Source: Cytophagaceae bacterium
GTDB lineage: Bacteria; Bacteroidota; Bacteroidia; Cytophagales; JAIYAX01
Length of the DNA: 64,000 bases
Assembly: GCA_027488815.1 (NCBI GenBank)
Contig: JAIYAX010000012.1
Span: forward strand, 595,379-659,378
Direction of reading: 5' to 3'
In this document: positions 33,953 to 43,111 of the stretch, piece after piece
How the letters are laid out: each line of letters begins with the position of its first letter
Position numbering within the stretch: position 1 is the first letter of the stretch
Notes under the pieces: generated by a model
The model's input: the letters and a program-made list of their open reading frames with translations, nothing else
What the model was told of the DNA's origin: nothing
Databases searched by the model: none
Made by a program: the position numbers and the translations under genes

Positions 33953-33957
33953 GTTTT

Positions 33958-34995
33958 ATGATTTATCTGAGCATACTCAAGCCCTTACTATTTCTACTTG
34001 ACGCCGAGACCGCCCATCGCATCACTTTTTCTTTATTGGGCTGGTTGGTAAAGCTCAGGATTCCTATCAAGTGGTTTGTTAAGACTGAATCGCTTAGCCC
34101 AGCCGAGGAAACAGAGTTGTTTGGGCTGAAATTTCCTAACCGATTAGGACTTGCAGCCGGCTTTGATAAAAACGCTAAACTAATGGAGGTCTGGAAGCAA
34201 CTGGGCTTCGGGTTTATCGAGATCGGTACAGTTACTCCAAAGCCTCAGAAAGGGAACGATGCTCCCAGATTGTTCAGGCTTGTCAACGATGAAGCATTGA
34301 TCAACAGAATGGGATTTAACAATGACGGCTGCGATGCCATCGTGGAAAGACTAAAGAAGCGCCCCAGAGGGCTGATCGTTGGCGGCAATATTGGCAAAAA
34401 CAAATACACTCCTCAGGAGCAGGCAATAGAAGATTATCGCTACTGTATGCAATCCATGCATTCAGTAGTTGATTTCTTCACCATCAACATTAGCTCTCCA
34501 AACACCCCGGGTCTTCGAAACCTTCAGGACAAGGAACCTCTGAAGGATCTGCTGTCCTCCTTGGCTACTTTGAACTCAACTTTTCCACATCCACGTCCAT
34601 TGTTGCTAAAAATTGCACCTGATTTGAGCGAAAACCAATTGGATGATGTGATCGAAGTCGTTAAGGAGACCAAAATTGATGGTTTGATTGCGACCAACAC
34701 GACCATTTCAAGAGAAGGCTTAAGCTATCCGGTTACTTATTTGGATCAGTTAGGCTCAGGAGGATTAAGTGGAAAGCCTTTGTTACAACGATCTAATGAA
34801 GTACTCGGGTTGATTATCAGAAAAACGGAAGGCAAGCTGCCTGTTGTTGCAGTCGGGGGAGTTATGAATGGAGAGGATGCTGTAACCAAATTGAACTTAG
34901 GCGCAGAATTGGTTCAGGTGTACTCAGGTTTTGTGTATAGAGGACCTGAGCTGATCGTGGATATCCGAAAGGCCATTCAGCGGTTTTTATCGTAA
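33958..34995 (+). CDS. pyrD: Dihydroorotate dehydrogenase (quinone), class 2
   Basis: Oxidises dihydroorotate to orotate in pyrimidine synthesis, passing electrons to the quinone pool at the membrane. The N-terminal membrane-associating helices (LKPLLFLLDAETAHRIT) mark class 2. FMN and substrate motifs follow: LAAGFDKNAKL, MGFNNDGCDA, NISSPNTPGLR with the catalytic Ser region, KIAPDL, TNTTISR, GGLSGKPL, VGGVMNGEDA and QVYSGFVYRGP. At 345 residues it is normal. The ATG is only six bases after the terminator T-run. pyrF lies three genes downstream. Confidence 0.95.
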   Translation: MIYLSILKPLLFLLDAETAHRITFSLLGWLVKLRIPIKWFVKTESLSPAEETELFGLKFPNRLGLAAGFDKNAKLMEVWKQLGFGFIEIGTVTPKPQKGNDAPRLFRLVNDEALINRMGFNNDGCDAIVERLKKRPRGLIVGGNIGKNKYTPQEQAIEDYRYCMQSMHSVVDFFTINISSPNTPGLRNLQDKEPLKDLLSSLATLNSTFPHPRPLLLKIAPDLSENQLDDVIEVVKETKIDGLIATNTTISREGLSYPVTYLDQLGSGGLSGKPLLQRSNEVLGLIIRKTEGKLPVVAVGGVMNGEDAVTKLNLGAELVQVYSGFVYRGPELIVDIRKAIQRFLS

Positions 34996-35023
34996 TTTCG
35001 GGTTTTGAGGCTCAGGCTCAACC

Positions 35024-37486
35024 ATGGCGCAAAACACCTACAAGCAGAATACACCAAGAAGACCCTCACAAAAAGAGGCCCCTGTTGCAGAGCAGACCTC
35101 TTCAAAGTTTGAATTTCTCAAAGATCCTAGATTGTTTTTGGCACTGGGTTTTCTTTTCATGGCTTTGTCCATTTTTCTATTTGGAGCTATGTTATCCTAC
35201 TTATTTACCGGGCCTGAAGACCAAAGTCTACTGATTACCAATGACTCACTTCCGATTGCTGAATCAGGGAAAGAAGTCCAGAACTGGCTAGGAATGTTAG
35301 GGGCAAGGGCTGCCCACTTTTTGATGTATTTTCTGTTTGGGGTAAGTTCGATTTTGTTTACTCCTATCATGTTTGGAATAGGTTTCAGGCTGGTGTTTAA
35401 ACGAGATTTATTCCCTATTGGAAGACTTAGTCTTTTTTTAGCTTTTGCAGCTATCTGGCTTTCAACAACCTTAGGGCTAATGGTTTACAATACTTCTACA
35501 GAGGCAGTCAACAGCTACCTCTCAGGAGCCATTGGTTACGAGCTTGCTATTCTGGCTCATGGGTTTCTTGGCTGGGGAGCCTATTTGCTACTTGTTGTCT
35601 TACTCATCGTTTTTGCCATTTTTTTCTTCAACATTACCAGACTTTCCTTTTTGGAAACTGCTCCAGCCTCTACAATTCCTGTTAATGAAGAGGTTCCTCC
35701 CTTGGTAGGTAACGATGAAACTGACGCTGAGGAGCTCTTAGAGGAAGAACCTTTAGAGGAAGATACAGATACCTGGGTGATCAAAGACCTTCATCAGGAA
35801 GAGAAAGTTGTTGAAAATGCTCCTACCCAAAGTCCACCCTCATCCATCCCTGATTTTACCGTTAATGGAAGGGAACTGCAAACCGAAGCTCCTGACCAAA
35901 AATCTATTGATCCTCCCCTTGAGGAAGAGAATTTTGTAGTCAACCTACCTGCCGAAGAAAGCAAGGGAACCCAATCGGTTAACTATGACCCTACGCTCGA
36001 TCTGCCAAGCTATCAATACCCTCCGCTTGACCTTCTCAACGAGTATGACAGCAAGGTCCAAGTGACCAAAGGAGAGCTTGAAGCGAATATGGAGAATATC
36101 GTAAAGACACTAAGTCATTACAATATTGAGATTGCCAAGATAGAAGCCACTATTGGTCCAACGGTAACCCTATACGAAATCATACCTGCTGCAGGAGTTC
36201 GAATCTCGAAAATAAAAGGCTTGGTAGATGATATTGCATTGAACCTAGCGGCTCTTGGCATCAGGATCATTGCACCCATGCCGGGCAAAGGAACCATCGG
36301 GATCGAAGTGCCTAATAAAAGCCGGGAGATGGTGTCCATCAGGTCCATGTTGTCTTCAGAGAAGTTTCTCAAGTCCGATAAGGACTTACCCGTTGCGCTT
36401 GGCAAAACCATTTCCAATGAAGTGTTTGTTGCTGACCTTGCTAAGATGCCTCATTTGTTAATGGCAGGTGCAACAGGCCAAGGAAAGTCAGTTGGATTAA
36501 ATGTTATTCTGACTTCTTTGATTTACAAGAAGCATCCCTCTCAACTCAAGTTTGTTCTGGTCGACCCCAAAAAGGTTGAGCTGACCTTGTTTAACCATAT
36601 TGAAAGGCATTTTTTGGCACAGTTGCCGGGTTCTCCTGAAGCCATTATCACAGATACTCGTAAAGTGGTCAACACCCTCAACAGCCTCTGCATCGAGATG
36701 GATGAACGATATGACCTGCTTAAGGATGCCCAATGTCGAAGCCTGAAAGAGTATAATACCAAGTTTGTGGAAAGGAGGCTCAATCCTCAGAAAGGCCACC
36801 GCTTTTTGCCTTTTATTGTGTTGGTCATTGACGAGCTTGCAGACCTGATGATGACAGCGGGTAAAGAAGTTGAAACACCTATCGCCAGGCTAGCCCAGCT
36901 TGCCAGAGCAATTGGAATACATTTGGTGGTAGCTACTCAAAGACCATCAGTTAATGTGATCACGGGTATCATAAAGGCCAATTTTCCAGTGCGGCTTTCA
37001 TTTAAAGTATCTTCAAAGATTGACTCGAGAACCATACTTGACACCGGAGGGGCCGAGCAATTGATCGGACAAGGCGATATGCTACTCAGCATGGGCTCTG
37101 ATTTGGTGAGAATTCAATGTGCTTTTGTTGATACCCCTGAGGTAGAGCGTGTTTGCGATTTCATTGGTCAGCAAAGAGGCTATGATACGGCATACCAATT
37201 ACCCGAGTATGTCTCAGATGACGAAGAAGGTGTATCTGATTTTGATTTTTCAGAACGTGACCCTATGTTTGAGGAAGCTGCCCGGTTGATTGTAACCCAC
37301 CAGCAAGGCAGCACCTCCCTCATTCAGCGTAAACTTAAATTGGGATATAACAGAGCAGGAAGACTCATTGATCAGCTCGAGTCAGCAGGTATTGTCGGCC
37401 CATTTGAAGGTAGTAAGGCCAGAGAAGTGTTGATCCTTGACGAATATAGTTTGGAACAGAAATTGAATAGCCTCAAAAACGAATAA
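35024..37486 (+). CDS. ftsK: DNA translocase FtsK/SpoIIIE
   Basis: An 820-residue septal DNA pump that helps segregate chromosome termini, working with XerD-type recombinases. Four membrane segments lie in the first 210 residues, followed by an acidic Glu/Asp/Pro-rich linker (about 225-330), the alpha domain and a RecA-like motor with Walker A GATGQGKS (482-489) and Walker B VLVIDELAD (Asp603 region), RPSVNVITG and GQGDML, and a C-terminal winged-helix gamma domain (RKLKLGYNRAGRLIDQLE) that reads orienting sequences. xerD is in the same window but in another operon. Confidence 0.95.
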   Translation: MAQNTYKQNTPRRPSQKEAPVAEQTSSKFEFLKDPRLFLALGFLFMALSIFLFGAMLSYLFTGPEDQSLLITNDSLPIAESGKEVQNWLGMLGARAAHFLMYFLFGVSSILFTPIMFGIGFRLVFKRDLFPIGRLSLFLAFAAIWLSTTLGLMVYNTSTEAVNSYLSGAIGYELAILAHGFLGWGAYLLLVVLLIVFAIFFFNITRLSFLETAPASTIPVNEEVPPLVGNDETDAEELLEEEPLEEDTDTWVIKDLHQEEKVVENAPTQSPPSSIPDFTVNGRELQTEAPDQKSIDPPLEEENFVVNLPAEESKGTQSVNYDPTLDLPSYQYPPLDLLNEYDSKVQVTKGELEANMENIVKTLSHYNIEIAKIEATIGPTVTLYEIIPAAGVRISKIKGLVDDIALNLAALGIRIIAPMPGKGTIGIEVPNKSREMVSIRSMLSSEKFLKSDKDLPVALGKTISNEVFVADLAKMPHLLMAGATGQGKSVGLNVILTSLIYKKHPSQLKFVLVDPKKVELTLFNHIERHFLAQLPGSPEAIITDTRKVVNTLNSLCIEMDERYDLLKDAQCRSLKEYNTKFVERRLNPQKGHRFLPFIVLVIDELADLMMTAGKEVETPIARLAQLARAIGIHLVVATQRPSVNVITGIIKANFPVRLSFKVSSKIDSRTILDTGGAEQLIGQGDMLLSMGSDLVRIQCAFVDTPEVERVCDFIGQQRGYDTAYQLPEYVSDDEEGVSDFDFSERDPMFEEAARLIVTHQQGSTSLIQRKLKLGYNRAGRLIDQLESAGIVGPFEGSKAREVLILDEYSLEQKLNSLKNE

Positions 37487-37498
37487 TTTTACCCCTTA

Positions 37499-38143
37499 AT
37501 GTTTAGATACCTTTTATCCTCTTTGTTGGTTTTTGCTGTATCCAGCTTAGTTTTCGCTCAGTATGACCCTAAGGCACTTCAGATTTTGGATGCGATGAGT
37601 TCAAAATATAAAGCAATGGGATCTTTTAAAGCGGATTTCAGCTACAATCTCGAAAGCCCGGCGAGTGGCATTAACGAGACGTACAAAGGGAGCATTGTGG
37701 TTAAAAATGAAAAATTTCATTTGAATCTGGGAACGCAGGAGGTCATCAATGACGGTAATACGGTGTACACGTATCTGAAAGAAACCAATGAAGTCAACAT
37801 TGCCAACTACGAGCCTGATGAAGGTGAAATCACTCCAACCGAAATCTATACCATGTACAAAAAGGGCTTTAAGTACCTCTATGCTGAAGAAGTAACAGAA
37901 GGAGGTCAGGCCTATGATGTCATAGATCTGGTACCTGAAGATAAAAACAAACAGTTTTTTAAAATCAAGATTACAATTCATAAGAAAGACAAGACAGTAA
38001 AGCGTTGGAAAATTTTCGAGAAGAACGGTAACCGGTATACGTATGACATTAAATCATTTGTCCCCAACCATGCCGTAACTGAGCAGTTTTTCAAATGGGA
38101 TAAATCGAAACATCCCGGTGTTCAGGTAGTTGACTTAAGGTAA
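37499..38143 (+). CDS. LolA-like outer-membrane lipoprotein carrier
   Basis: A 214-residue periplasmic protein with a signal peptide (LLSSLLVFAVSSLVFAQ). The body has the open beta-barrel pattern of LolA: an N-terminal helix (ALQILDAMSSKYKAMGSFKADFSY), then strands YKGSIVVKNEKFHLNLG and TVYTYLKETNEVNI. LolA carries lipoproteins from the inner to the outer membrane, which suits the many lipoproteins here. Overall similarity to E. coli LolA is limited, so I give no symbol. It follows ftsK by 12 bases and precedes pyrF by one base. Confidence 0.8.
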   Translation: MFRYLLSSLLVFAVSSLVFAQYDPKALQILDAMSSKYKAMGSFKADFSYNLESPASGINETYKGSIVVKNEKFHLNLGTQEVINDGNTVYTYLKETNEVNIANYEPDEGEITPTEIYTMYKKGFKYLYAEEVTEGGQAYDVIDLVPEDKNKQFFKIKITIHKKDKTVKRWKIFEKNGNRYTYDIKSFVPNHAVTEQFFKWDKSKHPGVQVVDLR

Positions 38144-38144
38144 T

Positions 38145-38957
38145 TTGAATCGTTCACAGCTTGTTCAACAGATCCGGGAAAAAGGCAGTTATCTCTGCGT
38201 AGGGCTCGATCCTGACCCAACTAAGTTGCCGGATCATTTAAAGACAGACCCAAATCCTGTTTTTAGATTTTGCAAAGAAATCATTGAGCATACCGCCCCT
38301 TTTTGTGTAGCATTTAAGCCCAACTTGGCCTTTTTTGAAGCGATGGGGCCTGAAGGCTTGCATTTCTTCCAGCAGGTTGTTTCAGCTATTCCATCCACGC
38401 ATCTGGTCATAGCAGATGCCAAGAGAGGCGACATAGGAAATACGGCAGAGCAATATGCCAAGGCCTTTTTTGAGCAATATAAAGTAGATGCCATTACGTT
38501 GTCGCCTTACATGGGGCTTGACTCGATAAAGCCATTTGTACAAGAACCGGGCAAATGGGCGATCGTTTTAGCCCTTACTTCCAATCCGGGCAGTGCTGAT
38601 TTTCAAAAATTGGAGCTCCAAAATGGTAAGAAGCTATTCGAGGAAGTGACAAGTCGACTGGCAGCTGCCTTTCAGGATGATCAACTGATGTTTGTAGCAG
38701 GGGCGACACATAAAGATGAGCTTAAAAAATTAAGGGCCATCGCTCCTTCTCATTTTTTCCTGGTACCCGGCGTGGGAGCACAAGGGGGAAGTCTTGAAGA
38801 AGTGAGCCATGCGCTGATGAACAAGGATGTTGGCATACTTGTGAATGCCTCCAGATCCATCATTTATGCATCTTCAGGGCTTGATTTTGCTGAAGCGGCT
38901 GCAAAGGAGGCGCAGAAGATGCAAGTAGAAATGAGGGCTATGCTCGCAAAGGCTTAA
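38145..38957 (+). CDS. pyrF: Orotidine 5'-phosphate decarboxylase (type 2)
   Basis: Makes UMP from OMP, the last de novo pyrimidine step. The 270-residue length and layout match the longer PyrF subfamily: CVGLDPDPTKLP, FCVAFKPNLAFFE, the catalytic DAKRGDIGNTAEQYA, TLSPYMG, and the phosphate-binding LVPGVGAQGG with NASRSIIYA. Start is TTG at 38145, one base after the lolA-like stop, with an in-frame TAA three codons upstream and no ATG before the conserved core; translation is probably coupled. pyrD is four genes upstream. Confidence 0.94.
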   Translation: MNRSQLVQQIREKGSYLCVGLDPDPTKLPDHLKTDPNPVFRFCKEIIEHTAPFCVAFKPNLAFFEAMGPEGLHFFQQVVSAIPSTHLVIADAKRGDIGNTAEQYAKAFFEQYKVDAITLSPYMGLDSIKPFVQEPGKWAIVLALTSNPGSADFQKLELQNGKKLFEEVTSRLAAAFQDDQLMFVAGATHKDELKKLRAIAPSHFFLVPGVGAQGGSLEEVSHALMNKDVGILVNASRSIIYASSGLDFAEAAAKEAQKMQVEMRAMLAKA

Positions 38958-38979
38958 AACGAACCATTAAATTGCTGCA

Positions 38980-40254
38980 ATGAATGAAGAGTTTCTTCAG
39001 TTTATCTGGCAGCACCAGCTTTTTGATTTCCGACATCTGAAAACGGTTGATGGTTTGGAGGTGCAAGTCATCCATCCGGGCCATCTAAATAGCCACTCAG
39101 GTCCTGACTTTGAACTGGCAAGAGTTAGGATTGGCACCATGGAATGGGCAGGGAGGGTTGAAATTCATGTGCAGGATAAGGATTGGGACAGCCACGGACA
39201 TCAGCGTGATCCATCATATGAAAACGTCGTCCTGCATGTGGTGTATCAATACAATGGATTGGGTCCTGCTCACATCCCCGTTCTGGAGCTGAAAAGCAGG
39301 ATTGATGATCAGCTCTGGGAAAGATACAGTTCCCTGAAAGAAGCCCTAAGTCCAATACCCTGCGCAGCATATTTACCATCAGTGTCAGGCCTTACCTTAC
39401 TTTCCATGAAAGAAAGGGCATTGGTTGACCGTCTACAGATGAAGGCTGAGAGGGTTAATGAGCTTTTTCAGTTTCACAAGTGTGATTGGGAACAAACCGT
39501 ATTTAGATTGATTTCGGGAGCTTTTGGTTTTCAACTTAACAGACAGCCATTTGAGCAGATGGCTACCGCACTTCCGTTTCATTTGATATTGAAGTACCGT
39601 GATCAGCCCCGACAGGTCGAAGCCTTGTTGTTTGGCATTTCGGGATTACTTCAGGCATTTCCAGATGGGCAGCAATACATCCGGGACTTGAAAGCTGAGT
39701 ATCTGTTTTTAAAAAAGAAACACAACCTTACAGAGGTGTCTCTTATTCAATCCTGGAAATTTGGGAGAATGAGACCTCCCAATTTTCCTACCTTAAAGAT
39801 GGCACAACTTAGTCAACTGCTCATCAGGGAGGGTAGTCTTTTTCAGCATGTCAGGGAGGTTGAGAAAACAACTGAATGGGATGAAATCCTTAAAATCGGG
39901 GCTAGCGACTTCTGGTCAAAAAACTACTTGCCTTCCGGTAAGGTAAAGAAACCCGCTGCGTTAATTGGAAAAGCCACCCGACATTTATTGATCATTAACA
40001 CCATTTGCCCTATTCTGGCGGCCTACAGCCATTATACAGCAGATCAGAGGTACATGGACCGGGCCATCCGCTTTTTAGAAGAGCTGCCGACAGAGGATAA
40101 CACTATCATCCGGAATTGGCAAAAACTAACTCTTTATTCTTCCAATGCCTTTGATAGCCAGGCCTATATCCAACTATTCAAATACTATTGCCAACCCAGA
40201 AAGTGCCTAAACTGCCAGATAGGTACTTCCATTTTATACCCCAGAGTGAAATGA
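38980..40254 (+). CDS. DUF2851 family protein
   Basis: A 424-residue cytosolic protein with the DUF2851 opening: FLQFIWQHQLFDFR, then VIHPGHLNSHSGPDFELARV and EWAGRVEIHVQDKDWDSHGH. The family is widespread in Bacteroidota and of unknown function; the conserved His/Asp/Glu in the N-terminal third (SGPDF..., EIHV, SHGH) have the look of a metal-dependent nuclease site, but that is inference. The C-terminus holds a Cys-rich CQPRKCLNCQIG. Its TGA overlaps the next ATG (ATGA). Confidence 0.85.
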   Translation: MNEEFLQFIWQHQLFDFRHLKTVDGLEVQVIHPGHLNSHSGPDFELARVRIGTMEWAGRVEIHVQDKDWDSHGHQRDPSYENVVLHVVYQYNGLGPAHIPVLELKSRIDDQLWERYSSLKEALSPIPCAAYLPSVSGLTLLSMKERALVDRLQMKAERVNELFQFHKCDWEQTVFRLISGAFGFQLNRQPFEQMATALPFHLILKYRDQPRQVEALLFGISGLLQAFPDGQQYIRDLKAEYLFLKKKHNLTEVSLIQSWKFGRMRPPNFPTLKMAQLSQLLIREGSLFQHVREVEKTTEWDEILKIGASDFWSKNYLPSGKVKKPAALIGKATRHLLIINTICPILAAYSHYTADQRYMDRAIRFLEELPTEDNTIIRNWQKLTLYSSNAFDSQAYIQLFKYYCQPRKCLNCQIGTSILYPRVK

Positions 40255-41603
40255 TCGTCGCAGCTATAGTGGTTGTGATTGCTCTTTGGATAAGTTTTGG
40301 GCAGCTAAAGCAGTTATTGAGTGATCGTGGAAGCCATTTGACCTGGTTCCTGTCTATTTGGATACTCAGCCTACTTTATTCTTTGGCCGGGGCATTGATA
40401 TTTACCAGGTATTATCCGATGTCTGACTTTCAGGGGCTTTACCATGATGCTTTGATCTTGGCTCAGATGGCAACCAGCAGGCCTGCGCTTCTTCTTGAAT
40501 TATTTGATAGTCGCTTTGAGCATCTGTTTTCTATAGGGCTGTACTATGCACAGTCACCCAGAGCGGTATATGCTGCTGCGCTTTTTAGCCCGATCGCCGG
40601 TATATGCCAATCGGTGACGGGGAGCTTTTTAGTGATCGCATCGATTAATGTCTTAACATCAATTGCTTTCTGTGCAGAGCTAGTGAGAAAGTATCGATTA
40701 GAGCCCGGATTGCTACTTTTTGTATTTATTCTAATTCCTTCGGTTAGTTTTTGGCATGTGGGTTTTTACAAAGAGGCGCTTACTTTCTGGCTTTTTGTTC
40801 TTTGGCTGCTCATCAGCCTTAAATGGGTCAAAGCAGCTTATTTACATCGTATCTTTTGGACCTCGTGTTGGCTTGCAGTGGCTTATGTGCTGTATAAACT
40901 GAAGTACTACATTGCTTTTTCAGGACTCTTCATCATTGCTGCCACTCTTATCGATTTGCAAAGTAGAAATGGCAAATGGCGGCTGGCTTTTGTCGCCCTG
41001 GGCTCAATGGCCATTCTATATTTTGTACTACAGCCCTGGCTGCATCATAATCTTCAGGCAAGCCGGATTTTTGAGATGGTGCGTGAAAACCATAAAGTAA
41101 TGCTCAGCAGAGAGGCTCAGGGCAGTAGCCTGGTTTTTAACTCACTTGATGGAAATCTAAGCGGGTTTTATCTGTCAAACTTCCCATTGGCGGCTTATCT
41201 GGCCTGGTTTGGACCTTTGCCTTTTGGCGCAAGCTCTCTTTTTCTTTTGCTGGCAGGAATGGAGCGCCTGGCATTCCTTGCTCTCCTGATGTTCTTAGTG
41301 TATTTGGCTTTTCGCAAAAAAATCAACCTGAGACCTTCATTTATTTCGATTTGTTGGCTGAGTTGGGCGATGGCGCTGGGACTTATATTGGCATATGCCA
41401 CACCCAATCAGGGAGCATTGTTTCGTTATCAAAGTCTTTATTTCCCGGTATTCTGGCTTTTGCTTTTACTGCCATTGCAGAGGGAGGGGTATTTGCCCTT
41501 TTTTAAGCAGAGCCCCGAGCCTACTCCAATCGATAAAAAACATATACATGAGCCACCAGGGATGAGCCCAGCCCCCAATGCCGGTGAACCCATAGTTCCC
41601 TAA
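40251..41603 (+). CDS. Multi-spanning membrane protein, hypothetical
   Basis: A 450-residue protein with about 10-12 hydrophobic segments (starting MIVAAIVVVIALWIS) and a short acidic/aromatic loop after segment 2 (TRYYPMSDFQGLYHDA). The layout resembles glycosyltransferase-like or Wzy-like membrane proteins, but I see no diagnostic motif. I chose the ATG at 40251, which overlaps the DUF2851 stop, instead of a TTG further upstream. The last 45 residues are hydrophilic and Pro-rich (SPEPTPIDKKHIHEPP) and run 138 bases into the convergent gene, so an ancestral stop was probably lost near 41500. Confidence 0.65.
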   Translation: MIVAAIVVVIALWISFGQLKQLLSDRGSHLTWFLSIWILSLLYSLAGALIFTRYYPMSDFQGLYHDALILAQMATSRPALLLELFDSRFEHLFSIGLYYAQSPRAVYAAALFSPIAGICQSVTGSFLVIASINVLTSIAFCAELVRKYRLEPGLLLFVFILIPSVSFWHVGFYKEALTFWLFVLWLLISLKWVKAAYLHRIFWTSCWLAVAYVLYKLKYYIAFSGLFIIAATLIDLQSRNGKWRLAFVALGSMAILYFVLQPWLHHNLQASRIFEMVRENHKVMLSREAQGSSLVFNSLDGNLSGFYLSNFPLAAYLAWFGPLPFGASSLFLLLAGMERLAFLALLMFLVYLAFRKKINLRPSFISICWLSWAMALGLILAYATPNQGALFRYQSLYFPVFWLLLLLPLQREGYLPFFKQSPEPTPIDKKHIHEPPGMSPAPNAGEPIVP

Positions 41604-42572
41604 ATGAAAAATTAAGCCCCCTGCAAGGAAAACCCATCGCCATTTTCCACCTAAAAGGGCCAAAGGAAAAAAGAACTCCAAACTCAGAAGTGAGTATCCG
41701 ATCAGTTGGCATAACCGGTCATTCACAAACACCCCGGGAGCCAGGTCAGCCAAATGCCTGCAAAGGCTTACGGAAGGCCAATCGAAACCGCTTAAACTTA
41801 GTTTTTCCAAAGCTGCCAGAAAGTAAACTCCTACAATGGTCAATTGAATTAGTTTTAAAGGCCAATCGGGTAAATGATCTTTGCCCCGGTCAAGGAAATG
41901 CATAAAGGGCATCAGCATCAGGGCATACGTTACCGTTGTCAGGTGGTGGTCGGTTTTCTCAAAGCTGAAAACAAAAGCCTGAAGGACAATGAATATGCTT
42001 AGGATGTACAGGTTGAAAAAGCCACGCTTTATCCCCACTGCTGCCAAAAGGCAAAAAACGATTAAACTGTAAGTGTACAGTCGGATGAAAAATGGATTGG
42101 GCAATGGAATTTCAAACAGCCATAAAAAGGAGACAGGCTTGTACAACGGGCTTAATCGCTCAAGAGCCAGTAAGTCAGTGTGAAAATCCCAGGCGATGTA
42201 GGCCACCATCAGGAAGAATATAAAATTGAGTCCTCTGTACTGATCCCTACTCACCTTGCCGTTCCAGTATCCTACCCAAAGTCTTTTCCATCGATATTTC
42301 TTAAGCAGTTTGATGAATACAAACAAGAGCAAGGCAATCATAAATCCTCGACCCACGATTTGGTCGGCTAATGCAATAAATTGATCCGCAGGGTATCGAT
42401 GAGACTCGATTAAGAAACGAGGGTAAATGCTCCCGATCAGGTAATCAAAAACTGCTGAAGGTTCACCGCTTAGGTAGTTTGAAAGGCTTGGACGAATAAA
42501 AAAGCCATACACAAACAATAGCAGAACTGCTGCCAGAAGTAAAATCTCAAGCCATCCAACCTTCAACTTCAT
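41466..42572 (-). CDS. HTTM-like multi-spanning membrane protein
   Basis: A 368-residue integral membrane protein with about nine hydrophobic segments. The C-terminal half (YFLAALEKLSLSGFDWP, LLSLEFFFPLALLGGKWRW, FHLGNYGFTGIGGWAHPW) resembles HTTM/vitamin-K carboxylase-like membrane domains, with His and Glu inside membrane segments. No catalytic assignment is safe. It overlaps the upstream 127-residue gene by four bases, so the two are probably co-expressed and may work together. Its 3' end overlaps the convergent gene by 138 bases. Confidence 0.65.
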   Translation of the reverse strand: MKLKVGWLEILLLAAVLLLFVYGFFIRPSLSNYLSGEPSAVFDYLIGSIYPRFLIESHRYPADQFIALADQIVGRGFMIALLLFVFIKLLKKYRWKRLWVGYWNGKVSRDQYRGLNFIFFLMVAYIAWDFHTDLLALERLSPLYKPVSFLWLFEIPLPNPFFIRLYTYSLIVFCLLAAVGIKRGFFNLYILSIFIVLQAFVFSFEKTDHHLTTVTYALMLMPFMHFLDRGKDHLPDWPLKLIQLTIVGVYFLAALEKLSLSGFDWPSVSLCRHLADLAPGVFVNDRLCQLIGYSLLSLEFFFPLALLGGKWRWVFLAGGLIFHLGNYGFTGIGGWAHPWWLMYMFFIDWSRLGALLKKGQIPLPLQWQ

Positions 42573-42952
42573 TTGAAAGGCCTGTTTAAAGTTAGCAGCA
42601 CCTGATCTGCTGTATCCGTCGACCGGTGAAATCTGATCAATTGAACACTGTCTGCCAAAAGCGGAGCGATCGATTGCATGAGCCTTAGTTGCTCATTTCG
42701 GTAGTGGTGGTTTCTCATCAGGTAATGCCAATGCGCCTTGTTCAACTGTAGTTCTTCTTCACTGAGTTCCCAAATAGAGTCAGGATTGTGGCGGCTACCG
42801 AAAGTAACCTTAAACGCCTCTTTGTTAGCCTCATTACGGTAGGGCATGGCAAACATTCCCATTCGCATAAAAGGGAAAATGTCCCGCAGGAAAATAAATG
42901 GCAACAGCAGAAGCAGCAGGTAGGCCAGGACCAATGGATACTTGAATTTCAC
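42569..42952 (-). CDS. Hypothetical single-pass membrane protein (127 aa)
   Basis: One N-terminal membrane segment (PLVLAYLLLLLLPFIFL) followed by a Met/Phe-rich stretch (FPFMRMGMFAMPY) and a helical, charged, His/Trp-containing domain (LNKAHWHYLMRNHHYRNEQ) that would face the periplasm. I recognise no family. It is the first gene of a two-gene unit with the HTTM-like protein and has a good promoter directly upstream at 42970-42999. Confidence 0.7.
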   Translation of the reverse strand: MKFKYPLVLAYLLLLLLPFIFLRDIFPFMRMGMFAMPYRNEANKEAFKVTFGSRHNPDSIWELSEEELQLNKAHWHYLMRNHHYRNEQLRLMQSIAPLLADSVQLIRFHRSTDTADQVLLTLNRPFK

Positions 42953-42969
42953 AAAAGCAGGGACGAGAT

Positions 42970-42999
42970 CAAAGGTAAAATTAAAGCCCTATGAATCAA
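42970..42999 (-). promoter_or_regulatory. Promoter of the 127-aa / HTTM-like gene pair
   Basis: On the minus strand GTTG lies exactly 19 bases upstream of TACCTTTG (42977 down to 42970). The -7 box is a full match and the -33 box matches TTG. The leader to the ATG at 42952 would be about 12 bases. Confidence 0.55.
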
Positions 43000-43111
43000 C
43001 CAATCATCCCGCCGAATGCATAGTTATGGCTTAGCTATTTCTTTCTCACGCACTAGTCATTAATTTGCAGGCAGTAAGTATTCACGACCATTTAAAAACT
43101 CACGAGAATCC

